DNA of 64,000 nucleotides from positions 99,420,036 to 99,484,035 of the forward strand of contig CM043947.1 in NCBI GenBank assembly GCA_014529385.2. Reading direction: 5' to 3'. Shown here piece after piece: positions 44,930 through 54,444 of the stretch; positions within the stretch are counted from its first letter, which is position 1, and each line of letters starts with the position of its first letter. The DNA is from Adiantum capillus-veneris. Its lineage: Eukaryota > Streptophyta > Polypodiopsida > Polypodiales > Pteridaceae. Made by a program: the position numbers and the translations under genes. The notes under the pieces are model-generated. The model had not been told where the DNA came from. It did no database searches and saw only the letters and a program-made list of their open reading frames with translations.

Positions 44930-45055
44930 CGTCGCTATGAACGTCGCTATGAGCGTCGCAAATTTTTTTGTAAATTTACGACGCTTATAGCGACGCTCAT
45001 AGCGACGCCGGGAATTTTTTTTTTGAGCGTCGCTGTGTGAGCGTCGCTAATATGA
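44930..45055. repeat. CACTA right subterminal repeats
   Basis: GCGTCGCTAT/ATAGCGACGC motifs occur in both orientations, as at the left end. Confidence 0.85.
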
Positions 45056-45059
45056 ATAG

Positions 45060-45071
45060 CCTCTTGTAGTG
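45060..45071 (-). repeat. CACTA right terminal inverted repeat
   Basis: CCTCTTGTAGTG is the exact inverse of the left end. Confidence 0.97.
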
Positions 45072-45251
45072 CATATCCATGGATTTCCCAAGTCCATCCA
45101 TGGGAATATAGGAATATGGACTATTAGTAGACAGGTTTAGTAAACAAGCACATTTTATACTTGTCAAAAAGACTTTTAAGGCACACCAAATGCAACCCTC
45201 TTCATATCCAAATTTTTGAACATCGTGGCTTTCCAACATCAATAGGGTTGG
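45072..45251 (+). pseudogene. Gypsy D integrase, middle piece between CACTA and LARD-P
   Basis: This 180-bp stretch codes for the start of the integrase core (SMDFPSP, then a broken VDRFSKQAHF and FKAHQM region, then EHRGFPTSIG). It starts with the CACTA target duplication and ends with the LARD-P target duplication TTGG. It joins the zinc module at 37,947 and the core at 51,615. Confidence 0.82.
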
Positions 45252-47290
45252 TGTCATGATGCCTTGCATTTATTGAGAGAAAAACACACCAAAAAACAAG
45301 GTTTTTAAGGTTTTCTTACAAAAGAGCTGTCACTTTTTTTAGTATGGTTGATTGAAGATAAATAATGCTTGGGATTCTTTGGGTGATATGTATGTCTAAT
45401 ATGATGCTTGGCAATGCTTTAACGGATACTTATTCTCATTAGGCATTGAAAAGTTCTTTATGGATATCCATTCCGAGATGCTGTGTCTTGTAGCATTGTG
45501 TGGATTTTGCATCAGGTATACATCAACGACAGTTGTCACTGAAATTGCAACCAATGCTCTTGCACTCTCTCAGGATCAATACAAAAACTATGTTGTGCAA
45601 TATATTCTTGACCTTGGGCTTCCTTGGGCTTTGGTGGAAGTAGTTTCAAGGCTTGAAGGCAGCTTTCCTCACCTCGCCATGCAAAAGTTCAGTAGCAATG
45701 TAGTGGAAAAGTGTTTGAAGGTTGCAAGAGATGAAAGTGAGTCGATGAAGAGCACCATGTGAAATGTCGCTTGTAGTAAGAAGCTAATAATAAAGCAAGG
45801 TTTTGTTTTTAATAATATTGAGGAGGGCCAATATAAAAGGCAGACGAGGTGACATCGAGAAAGGGCCGTCAAATAAAGCGAGCAATCACCGAGTAGAGGA
45901 GAATGACTGATCGAGTTGATGAAGGCATCCCCAGACCCGGGCTGCGAGGCAAGTAGGCAAGAGGCGAGCCTGAGGGGGCGTCAGAAAAGAGACGGCCTGT
46001 AGCGCGACGGGAGGAGAGCCGTCGTCGATTGTAGCCTTGAAGGTTGCCGAGCGGAGAGCGAGGGGAGAGCTGCAGTACAGAGCTCGTCATCAAGGAGCCA
46101 TCACCGAGCAGGTGTCGGCAAGTGAGGGCAGGAAGGTTGCCGAGCGGAGAGCGAGGGGAGAGCTGCAGTACAGAGGTCTTCATCAAGGAGCAGGTGTCGG
46201 CAAGCGAGCCTGAGGGAAAGAGCGGACGAGGGCACGCAGGGAAAGAGTATAAAGCAGAGTTGGGAGACAATAAGGTTTGTTAGCGCAGGAAACAAGGCCG
46301 CTTGGAGCTTCTAAGGGTTGTCGTGAGCAAGCCAAAGAAGAGCCAGGCAGCAGGTCGAGTTGTGAGCACGCACGAGCAGGAGACAGAGAGGAGGTTGACG
46401 AGGAGAAAGCGTGCGGCCAAGAGCAGGAGGTTGAGAGGCACCATATTGAGAAAACAACAAGCTTTTGGAGCTTTATGGGCTGTCAGTGCAGGTATAAAGG
46501 GATTAGAGAGCTTTTTTTTTGCAAAGAGAAGCGGTGAAGGCAAGGCTATGGGCTTTGAGGTGGCTAACAGAGAGCGCATTCAAGTTAGCAAGCAATTATA
46601 GTGGGAGAAGGAAGCACAGATAGCCGGTAGCGGAGCGAGGAGGATTGTTGAGCTAAAGAGTGCCGAGAGCAGCAGTACCATGAGAAGGAGATATCACTTA
46701 TTGAGTTGACGACATGCAATGTTGCAAAGTTGATGAAGAGTTGAAGTAGACAATGTTGGCGTACTGTTTTGGAGGCCGCCGACAAGGAAACAATACAAGG
46801 AGCATCATAAGGTCTTCTACGAGATACTACGAGATTCAGCAGTGTTAAAATTTCTACGAGATCTTTCAAAACAAAAAGAGAAGAAGGGAATACCTTGGCG
46901 AAGTTATGACGCTGGAAATGGTTTGTTTGAGTTAAAAGAATTGGCGAAGTTATGACGCTGGAAATGGTTTGTTTGAGTTAAAAGAAGAAGCAAGCAACGG
47001 CAAAGTGAGTGCATGTGAAGGTGGTCGGGAAGAGCAAGTGAAGGAAACTGAAACAAATAAGGCTTTGGTGTTTGTGCTTCCACTCAAGATCTCGACAACT
47101 TTAAGAGCACACTGGGTCTATTACGACGGTCAAGTCTTTTGTATTAAGCTTTTGATTCATTCAATATTTCAGTTTAAGGTTACCATAAGCGTCTTTTGCA
47201 TGCTCTTGTGTTGTGCATCTCTCTAACTGTTTCCCACAGCGAGTAGCCCTGTGTTGACCCGGCTCACTAACCGCACAAATTACCCCGACA
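45252..47290 (+). repeat. LARD-P left LTR, 2,039 bp
   Basis: It starts TGTCATGATGCC and ends TTACCCCGACA. It has a tandem duplication of 93-bp period at 46,041-46,210 (AGGTTGCCGAGCGGAGAGCG twice) and a 46-bp one at 46,895-46,986, both single-copy in the right LTR. The central part (45,880-46,560) is purine and GC rich. The TTAAGGTTTTCTTACAAAAG segment and a PUF fragment lie near its start. Confidence 0.9.
45400..45762 (+). pseudogene. Captured PUF/Pumilio domain fragment (left LTR copy)
   Basis: An open frame from 45,460 carries TEIATNALALSQDQYKNYVV, then QYILDLGLPWALVEVVSRLE, LAMQKFSSNVVEKCLK and a stop. These match consecutive Pumilio repeats. NYVVQ and SNVVE are the five-residue RNA-recognition positions of two repeats, which in known PUF proteins read U and G. 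Upstream sequence to 45,400 looks like the previous repeat in a broken frame. Only about two to three of eight repeats are present. Confidence 0.82.
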
Positions 47291-47433
47291 TCTTTGGTGA
47301 ACTCGACGCGAAGCGAGCCGGGTGGGGAAATTTTGGCTGAGAGGATGATGACAACATCTTAAGTAGAGATGATGCAGCTATTTGATGCTTTCTTGCAGCA
47401 ACAGCAAAACAGGTTACTTATGAGCAATTTGGT
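47291..47433 (+). other. LARD-P leader
   Basis: This short region after the left LTR should hold the primer-binding site. It starts TCTTTGGTGAACTCGACGCG. I do not recognise the tRNA. Confidence 0.4.
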
Positions 47434-47940
47434 TTGGACCGAGAAGAGTTTTTACGAGGATTTTCTCAACCGGATGAAGTAGTGAAAGAAGCATTGGATA
47501 AAGTCTATTCTGAAAGAGGTATTTTTTATGGCTACGATAGTGATGGATATCTTGCATGCTATAGGTCACAGATGGAGCTTATGTGTATTCCAACTAAGCA
47601 TATGATCAAGGAGTTTGACTGGTTAGTAGCTTCAAAATTACGTGATCAGATACAGAAGCTTATCGATAAGTATGCAGATAACTGGGCTAAATTTGAAGAA
47701 GCAATTGTACAAGTGGGTGACCGGCACATAGCCTTGGAAATAAAGCAGATGAATCAACAAAAGCAGGTTACTTTCAATAAAGGTAATGGAGATCAATTGC
47801 AGAAAATCAGCTATGGTGAATTTTGGGAGCAGATTCATGCAAGAAGTAAAGCTAAAGCAGATGCAGCTTTGCAAGTACCAAATTTTGTCCTAGAGGATCA
47901 TGCTTCAAGCAATCTAGCACAGGTAAATAACAAATTTTAG
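47434..47940 (+). CDS. LARD-P ORF1, unknown protein (168 aa)
   Basis: The protein is hydrophilic and mostly helical in appearance, with Lys, Glu and Gln rich stretches (EIKQMNQQKQVTFNKG). It opens MDREEFLRGFSQPDEVVKEA, and coding-like sequence extends upstream of the Met in the same frame (from about 47,405). I do not recognise the family. Its position directly after the left LTR is where gag normally lies, so a Gag-derived structural role is one possibility. There is no zinc knuckle. Confidence 0.5.
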   Translation: MDREEFLRGFSQPDEVVKEALDKVYSERGIFYGYDSDGYLACYRSQMELMCIPTKHMIKEFDWLVASKLRDQIQKLIDKYADNWAKFEEAIVQVGDRHIALEIKQMNQQKQVTFNKGNGDQLQKISYGEFWEQIHARSKAKADAALQVPNFVLEDHASSNLAQVNNKF

Positions 47941-48218
47941 ACTAAAGCCATTGATGAAAATTTTCAGAGATTGCTCACATGGTAGCTGCCTCTATTATTG
48001 ATTCTTGTGAAGACGGTAAAAATTTTGTTGTCAGTGTTCCATATACTAGTAATCTTTGCAGCATGGATTCTTAAGAAGTTCAAGATTATCCTTTACAAGG
48101 TGTTGATGGTCCTCTCAGCACAATGGAAGCATGTAAAGTCAAGCAGAACAACAGGTTTCTTGAAGACGATTGCATACATAAAATCATTTGTACTGTAACA
48201 AGTGAAGTGCAATAAATC

Positions 48219-49139
48219 ATGGAGTCAGTAGAGGATGTGCATGAGGGTATACATGAGTCTACAATTGTTGTTGACAATATATTTACAGGTGTTGATATCA
48301 TAGAGCAAGATGATGATGAAAATAGTGAAGCTTCCCTGTTAGGATTGAGAGAAGAGAATTCCATTATTGATGTTTTTTTATCTGATTGTGGTATGCATGA
48401 GCAACATATTATGGATGATTTCTCTATTGCTAGTATTTGTTCAGAGGAGGTGCATGAAGAGTCTTCACAAAGTATCGATAGATCTTTGGCTATCATAGAA
48501 ATGTCTGAAGCGGAACAGGATGAAGAGATCTATGAAGATTTCTTGGATGATGTTCTTTGTGTGCCTAACATTTCTGACATGACTGAAGTAGAGGATACTG
48601 GACACGAAGTTTCTTCTTTTGTTATTTCTCATGAGCTACAAGAGGAAGCAACCCACGATTCTTTGACAAATGATGAGAGTATTCACTGCTCTATTGATAC
48701 AAAAGTGGATACAAATTCACAAGTTACAGCTCTTTTTCATGGTCATGCTGGAGTTCCAAGTAATAATGACTCTAACACTGATGCAATATTTTTAGAGGTT
48801 CGTGATAACTATGAAGTCAGAGGGGGTGAATCACTATCGATAAAGCAAAGGATGCACATGCTTCTTCAGTTTCTTCGACAAGGTTCTAGCTATGTATGGG
48901 TCCGTATACTCTTTCTACTTATGCTTATGGTAGTGCTATTATGGTTATTGGTAAAAGGTATGGAGTGTTCCTATATGCTTGCTGAGCAAAAGCTGCCAAA
49001 TGTTTACGAGAGTTGGGTGTTGCATAATGATTCAAGGGAATTTTTACTTTACTATGAGGCTCATAGATGCCATGTGCTTTCTATGGTATTCAACCCAAGA
49101 GATTTTGAGGTCCTTAAGAAGCAGGTTGAATATGGTTAG
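48219..49139 (+). CDS. LARD-P ORF2, acidic protein with one membrane helix (306 aa)
   Basis: Residues 1-200 are strongly acidic (EQDDDENSEAS, EAEQDEEIYEDFLDD) and likely unstructured. Residues about 228-246 form a clear hydrophobic helix (VRILFLLMLMVVLLWLLVKG), preceded by Arg residues. About 60 residues follow (YESWVLHNDSREFLLYYEAH). No signal peptide is visible at the N terminus, so a tail-proximal anchor is likely. I do not recognise the family. Sequence after the stop continues into a third ORF. Confidence 0.55.
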   Translation: MESVEDVHEGIHESTIVVDNIFTGVDIIEQDDDENSEASLLGLREENSIIDVFLSDCGMHEQHIMDDFSIASICSEEVHEESSQSIDRSLAIIEMSEAEQDEEIYEDFLDDVLCVPNISDMTEVEDTGHEVSSFVISHELQEEATHDSLTNDESIHCSIDTKVDTNSQVTALFHGHAGVPSNNDSNTDAIFLEVRDNYEVRGGESLSIKQRMHMLLQFLRQGSSYVWVRILFLLMLMVVLLWLLVKGMECSYMLAEQKLPNVYESWVLHNDSREFLLYYEAHRCHVLSMVFNPRDFEVLKKQVEYG

Positions 49140-49166
49140 GTTCTTCTGGGTGCACAATGTTATCGG

Positions 49167-49439
49167 TTGCTGCTGATTGATCCAGGAAGAACAAGCTTAC
49201 ACCAAGGTTGTTTGATGTCGATTGAGATCGATAATGTATGCTCATGTGGATTTTATGCAGCTCTAGTGCTTGGGCAATATCTTCTTAAGACATTTGATCC
49301 AAGAGGACAGGTTTATGAGAACGGCTTATGGCAGTTGATATATAGACCATATGACCTTGGCGGTGTTCATCATGCTTACAAGTTATGGCAAGAGATTTAC
49401 AGACTTTGTTGTGGATCATGCTTATGCTTTATTGGATGA
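49167..49439 (+). CDS. LARD-P ORF3, unknown (90 aa)
   Basis: An open frame starting MLLIDPGRTSLHQGCLMSIE follows ORF2 in a shifted frame and may be its broken C-terminal extension. It is Cys rich (CSCGF, CCGSCLC). No family was recognised. Support is weak. Confidence 0.3.
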   Translation: MLLIDPGRTSLHQGCLMSIEIDNVCSCGFYAALVLGQYLLKTFDPRGQVYENGLWQLIYRPYDLGGVHHAYKLWQEIYRLCCGSCLCFIG

Positions 49440-49625
49440 AACTACTTGATTGATGAAAAAGGTTTTGAATTTTCCCTTTGATCTTGGAGGCTTATGACTG
49501 CCTATTGAAGTCAAATTTTTTTATGGTTATTGGTAGCATGCTTACAATGGACCACTGCTTGCATGCTACCTCGTTTCATACTTACAGCTTTTGAGAATGG
49601 TTGTGGCACATGCCGGAGGATGTGC
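49440..49625 (+). other. LARD-P 3' untranslated region
   Basis: No ORF or motif is seen before the polypurine tract. Confidence 0.5.
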
Positions 49626-49643
49626 AGGTTTAGAGGGGGTGGA
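49626..49643 (+). other. LARD-P polypurine tract
   Basis: AGGTTTAGAGGGGGTGGA lies directly before the right LTR. Confidence 0.75.
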
Positions 49644-51614
49644 TGTCGTGACGCCCCGCATTTATTGAGAGAAAAACACACAAAAAAGAAGGTTTTTAAG
49701 GTTTTCTTACAAAAGAGCTGTCACTTATTGCAGTATCGATGATTGCAAATAAATAATGCTTGGGATTCTTTGGGTGATATGTATGTCTATTGTGATGCTT
49801 GGCAATGCTTTAGCGGATACTTATTCTCAATAGGCATTGAAAAGTTCTTTATGGATATCCATTCCGAGATGCTGTGTCTTGTGTCTTGTGTGATTGTGCA
49901 TTGGGCATACAGCAGCGACAGTTGTCACTGAAATTGCAACCAATGCTCTTGCACTCTCTCAGGATCAATACGGAAACTATGTTGTGCAATATAGTCTTGA
50001 CCTTGGGCTTAATTGGTGGAAGTAGTTTCAAGCAGCTTTCCTCACCTGGCCATGCAGAAGTTCAGTAGCAATGTAGTGGAAAAGTGTTTGAAGGTTGCAA
50101 CAGATGAAAGTGAGTCGATGAAGAGCATCGTGTGAAAGGCCGCTTGTAGTAAGAAGCTAATAATGAAGCAAGGTTTTGTTTTTAATAATATCGAGGAGGG
50201 CCAATATAAAAAGCAGACGAGGTGGCATCGAGAAAGGGCCGTCAGATAAATCGATTAGTCACCGAGTAGAGGAGAATGACCGATCGAGTTGATGAAGGCA
50301 TCCCCAGACCCGGGCTGTGGCAACTGTAGGAGCGGCATTGGCAAGTAGGCAAAAGGCGAGCCTCAGGGCGTCAGAGAAGAGGCAGGCTGTAGCGTGAGGA
50401 GAGGAGAGCCGCTGTTGATTGTAGCCTTGAAGGTTGCCGAGCGGAGAGCGAGGGGAGAGCTGCAGTACATTGGTCGTCATCAAGGAGCCATCGCCGAGCA
50501 GGTGTCGGCAAGTAAGGGCAGAGGAGAGCCTGAGGGAAAGAGCGGACGAGGGCGTGCAGGGAAAGAGTATAAAGCAGAGTCGAGAGACAATAAGGTTTGT
50601 TAACGCAGGAAACAAGGCCTCTTGGAGCTTCTAAGGGTTGTCGTGAGCAAGCTAAGAAGAGCCAGGCAGCAGGTCGAGTTGTGAGAACGCACGAGCAGGA
50701 GACAGAGAGGAGGTTGACGAGGAGAAAGCGTGCGGCCAAGAGCAGGAGGTTAAGAGGCACCATATTGAGAAAACAACAAGCTTTTGGAGCTTTATGGGCT
50801 GTCAGCGTAGGTATAAAGGGATTAAAGAGCTTTTGAAGGGGCGTTTTTTTTTTTGCAAAGAGAAGCGGTCAAGGCAAGGCTATGGGCTTTGATGTGGCTA
50901 ACAGAGAGTGCATTCAAGTTAGCGAGCAATTATAGTGGCAAAAGGAAGCACAGATAGCCGGTAGCGGAGCGAGGAGGATTGTTGAGCTAAAGAGTGCCGA
51001 GAGCAGCAGTATCATGAGAAGGAGATGACGCTTATTTAGTTGACGACGTGCAGTGTTGCAAAGTTGATGAAGAGTTAAAGTAGACGATGTTGGCATACTG
51101 TTTTGGAGGTCGTCGACAAGCAAACAGTACAAGGAGCATCATAAGGTCTTCTACGAGATACTACGAGATTCAGTAGTGTTAAAATTTCTACGAGACATCT
51201 TTCAAAACAAAAAGAGAAGAAAGGAATACCTTGGCAAAGTTATGACGTTGGAGACGTAGTTTTTTAGCAGTTTTCAGAGGTTTGTTTGAGTTAAAAGAAG
51301 ACCGAAGCAAGCGACGGCAAAGTGAGTGCACGTGAAGGTGGTCGGGAAGAGCAAGGGGAAAGAAACTGAAGCAAATAAGGCTTTGGTGTTTGTGCTTCCG
51401 CTCAAGATTTCGACAGCTTTAAGAGCACAGCGGGCCTATTGCGACGGTCAAGTCTTTTCTATTCAGCTTTTGAGTTCATTCAATATTTCAGTTTAAGGTT
51501 ACCATAAGCGTCTTTTGCACTATATTCTCTTGTGTTGCATCTCTCTCTAACTGTTTCCCACATCGAGCAACCTTGTGCTGACCCGGCTCACTAACCGCAC
51601 AAATTACCTTGACA
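49644..51614 (+). repeat. LARD-P right LTR, 1,971 bp
   Basis: It starts TGTCGTGACGCC and ends TTACCTTGACA. Apart from the tandem duplications in the left LTR and scattered substitutions, the two LTRs align throughout. Confidence 0.9.
49770..50130 (+). pseudogene. Captured PUF/Pumilio domain fragment (right LTR copy)
   Basis: It keeps residues lost on the left: DQYGNYVVQY (Gly where the left copy has Lys) and, one frame over, CDCALGIQQRQ, which fits the end of the preceding repeat. It has lost others: about 17 bp around 50,012-50,035 are missing and shift the frame before the FSSNVV segment. The two copies decayed separately after sharing a common PUF insert. Confidence 0.8.
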
Positions 51615-52514
51615 TTGGATAGAGATCCTCGAATGAGCGATGATTTTTGGAAGGGTCTCTTTGAGAATCTAGGTACTAGGCTTAATTTCTCTTTAGCCTA
51701 TCACCCACAAAGGGATGGCGAAAGTGAAATAGCCAACCTTACAATTCTGGATCTACTTAAGATCTATGTTATTGAAGTAGATCAATGTTCCCGATGGAAA
51801 AAGTACCTACATCGTGTAGTGTATGCGAACAATAACATTGTCCATACTACTATGGGAAAGGCACCTTTCTAAATCATTAAAGGAAGACCAAAAAGTCCCT
51901 TGCTACTTAAGGTACATGGGAAGATCTTCACTGCCAATGAGTATAGCCGTGACCTACAAGAATCTTTCCAAAAGATTAAGGAGGATATATCCATCTCACG
52001 ACAAAGGCAAAAGGCTGATGCTAACAAGCAAATTAGAAGTGCCTTAGCTTTCAAAGAAAATGATTGGGTCCTACTCAAATTTCCCAAGGCTCAATTGAGG
52101 CAGACTATGAGCAAAAATCCTACGGGCCACCAAAAGTATTATGCTAAACTAGCAAAAAGATACTATGGTCCTTTTCAAATCCTAAAACCAATCAATGATA
52201 TGGCCTATCAACTCAAGTTTTGCAACCATTGGCTCATTCACAATGCTTATCATGTGAGCCTACTTAAGCCTTACAAAGGAGAGTCACCACAAGAATCATT
52301 GAGGACCCGCCCGAGATCGAAGATCAAGAAGAGATGCTTCAGCCCGAATAGATTCTTTGACATGAAGACAAGGTACGAAGACATGGTAAGGTTATTTGAC
52401 GATATCTTATTAATTTCAAAAATTATATCTTTTGAAGATGCTAGATGGATGCAAGGAACACAGCTTAAGGATAGTATGAACCTTGTCAATGCTTACAATG
52501 ATACAATAGAGTAA
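51615..52514 (+). pseudogene. Gypsy D integrase core, C terminus and chromodomain
   Basis: It resumes with LDRDPRMSDDFWKGL (second catalytic Asp), then AYHPQRDGESEIANL (Glu region). After a stop at 51,870 it continues in other frames with YGPFQILKPINDMAYQLKF (GPY/F motif) and HNAYHVSLLKPYKG. Near 52,300-52,450 is a chromodomain-like piece with frameshifts. This marks Gypsy D as a chromovirus. Confidence 0.85.
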
Positions 52515-53464
52515 GCAAATGTAAATACTTTTTTTAAATTAAAAATGTTTTTGTCTTATAAGACTAGTTCTTTTTTTTATTGTGCACAAATTTAATTAGT
52601 ATGCATGCTGAGAATCATGGTTGTGATGACGACGTCTCTCAAACACCAAGTAGAATTTGTCACTCTACTTTGGGAGAATAAATTGGACTCAAGAGCAGAC
52701 ATGCTTGTGGCATATAAGTCTCCCAAGCACTAAATGGATTAGTCATCCATTATGGAATGATGGCGTAGGGTAAAAAGGGATCCTCTACCCGCTAAGAAAT
52801 ATAGACTAATGACTAAGGCTTTATCTCCTCTACCTCATAGTCAAGGACGACTATGATTTCAAGAGAGAGGTAATGTCATAAAATCTAATATCTAACTAAC
52901 CCCAATGATTTTCTCATATTAAACTGATTATTTAGTGTGGGAGAATAAACGGGAACAAGAGCTAGAATATAGACATGTGCTTATGGATCTATCTCAAGAC
53001 AAGACTAAAGTCAATGGGTCCAAATGAGAGATGGTATGTCAAAGAGCAATGCGCTAGCTAATGGAGCTTGAAAGACCTTAGGGTTCGCTTCATTAAAGAC
53101 CTCCAAAGGCTAGTGTTAAAAGTCCTTAGACCTAAGACCTTAGGCAAGCTAGGGTTGAGCTTGAGGTGGGAACCTGGCCCAAGCTTGAGGTGCTTGTCGT
53201 GCTTGCTGACTAAGGTGCTTGAGGTGCTTGTCATGCTTGCTCATTAAGGTGCTTGAGGTGCTTGTCATGTTTTATGACTAAGGTACTTGAGGGGATTCAT
53301 GACTAAGGTGCTCAAGGGGTGAGATGTTCCCAAAGTCAACATGCATCCCTACACAAGGGGGGGCGAGCCCCGCAAGTAGGGACATGAGAGAGAACACACA
53401 CACATTCACTCAAGACAAGCCGAGTCCAAAGAGGCAACAAGGACACATGTCAAGCTCCTCCCCA
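52515..53464 (+). other. Gypsy D 3' untranslated region
   Basis: No gene is seen. A purine tract AAGAGAGAGGTAATG at 52,861-52,875 could be the polypurine tract, but the part homologous to the 5' LTR begins only near 53,465. At 53,190-53,315 a roughly 42-bp minisatellite repeats TAAGGTGCTTGAGGTGCTTG about three times. Confidence 0.6.
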
Positions 53465-54439
53465 TGTTGCCCTCATAAGGTGCCTAAAGCCTATTGGTTG
53501 ACCTCTAAAGGGGTCCAATGAGAATTTAGTTTATTTAAATAATTATCTAGGAATTATCAAGCCCTCTCTCTCAAAGGGGTAAGGAGGGCACTTGTCCAAA
53601 TACTACCCTTGTTGCTTGATATGCACTAAGCATGTGATTGGCTAGGTTTGCAGGGGTCCAATCAAATTCAAGGATGAGCTACAACGAGGGGCCGACAAAG
53701 CAAGCTAGGAGTGTGCTTGGGGATATACTATCTATCACACACACTCACATGCTCTCATTCTCACTTTAAGAAAGTGCAATAACTCCATCTCCTTCTCCAA
53801 GCTTGAGAAGTTGAGAGCCTACACCAACAACTCTTGGCTATGGAATGCAAATCCAACCAAGAGCCATGCTTCAATGCTATGCTAGCCATATTCTTCATCT
53901 CAATTACTATGATCTCAAATACTATGCTAAGCTCTATGAGTAATGGTATTTGAGGACACTATTTCTTTATCATAAGAATACTTCTTCTTCCTCTTCCCTA
54001 ATCTCATTCCCTCCTAGCTCTCTCCATCTTTGAAGGTGTTTGAGGTCTTGGAACTGAGGCCGAGGACAAGTTAGTGCTTTCATTTAGCTAAGTTATGGGC
54101 ATATTTGTGGTGCATGAAGCTCTCTATCGTCATTGCACCATCAAGGTCTCAAGGAACACAAAGCTTGTATTGTACCAAGTTTCTCTTTATGGGAGAAGCT
54201 ATAATACAAAATCCTTTTTTGGAGGGGGGACCGGCTCCACATAAATCCGATCCTCAACTGTTGTCAATTTCTGTAATTCTCTCTCTTGCAAACTATTGTT
54301 CATGCCAAGTTAATTAAGTATAATGGTTGCTACCTCTAATCAAGTTCACCTTCTATTTTCTCAGAGTCTTCTCATAAAAATGCTCACTATAGTTTTCTTA
54401 ATTTCGCATTTTCAATGTTCATAGTCCATTTTCATTACA
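53465..54439 (+). repeat. Gypsy D 3' LTR, about 0.97 kb
   Basis: It aligns with 28,955-29,139 plus 34,960-35,685 and ends ATTACA before CCAAA. The left edge is uncertain by about 20 bp. The two LTRs are clearly diverged, so the element is old. Confidence 0.78.
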
Positions 54440-54444
54440 CCAAA

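Larger units (their letters stand above)
37948..45071 (-). mobile_element. CACTA (En/Spm-type) DNA transposon, 7,124 bp
   Basis: Its ends are CACTACAAGAGG on the left and CCTCTTGTAGTG on the right, a perfect 12-bp terminal inverted repeat. It is flanked by CAT at 37,945-37,947 and 45,072-45,074, the 3-bp target duplication expected for this superfamily. Subterminal AGCGACGCT-type repeats lie at both ends. It has two transposase genes on the minus strand, TNP2-like then TNPA-like, and a captured host gene fragment. It is inserted in Gypsy D integrase. Confidence 0.97.
45252..51614 (+). mobile_element. LARD-P: large non-autonomous LTR retrotransposon (6,363 bp)
   Basis: Two LTRs of about 2 kb (45,252-47,290 and 49,644-51,614) have TG...CA ends. 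The element is flanked by TTGG at 45,248-45,251 and 51,615-51,618. A polypurine tract precedes the right LTR, which sets the orientation as plus. The 2.35-kb interior has no protease, RT, RNase H or integrase. It has three ORFs of unknown family, and each LTR contains a PUF-domain gene fragment. It must have moved using enzymes from another element. Confidence 0.88.
28955..54439 (+). mobile_element. Ty3/gypsy chromovirus D (plus strand) with three nested insertions
   Basis: Once the insertions at 29,140-34,959, 37,948-45,074 and 45,252-51,618 are set aside, the plus-strand order is a 5' LTR of about 0.9 kb, protease, RT, RNase H, integrase with chromodomain, a 3' untranslated part and a 3' LTR. 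The flanks are CCAAA at 28,950-28,954 and CCAAA at 54,440-54,444, consistent with a 5-bp target duplication. Gag is missing: the sequence passes from the LTR directly into protease. Frameshifts and stops throughout show it is dead. Confidence 0.82.

Noticed and set aside
44376-44990. 204-codon and overlapping open frames in CT/GT repeats
   Set aside because: Composed of simple repeats read through by chance; the frames are open only because CT/GT/GA runs lack stop codons.
45880-46600. Several ORFs on both strands in the purine-rich part of the LARD-P LTR
   Set aside because: Present in both LTRs in differing frames with low complexity (Arg/Glu/Ser or Leu/Pro strings); no conserved motif.
52861-52875. 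Start of the Gypsy D 3' LTR at the purine tract AAGAGAGAGGTAA
   Set aside because: The 5' LTR has no counterpart to 52,874-53,464, whereas homology from about 53,465 gives matching LTR lengths and CCAAA duplications.
54105-54317. 70-codon ORF and its relative at 35,356-35,553
   Set aside because: Both lie in Gypsy D LTRs; similarity is due to LTR homology, not a gene.
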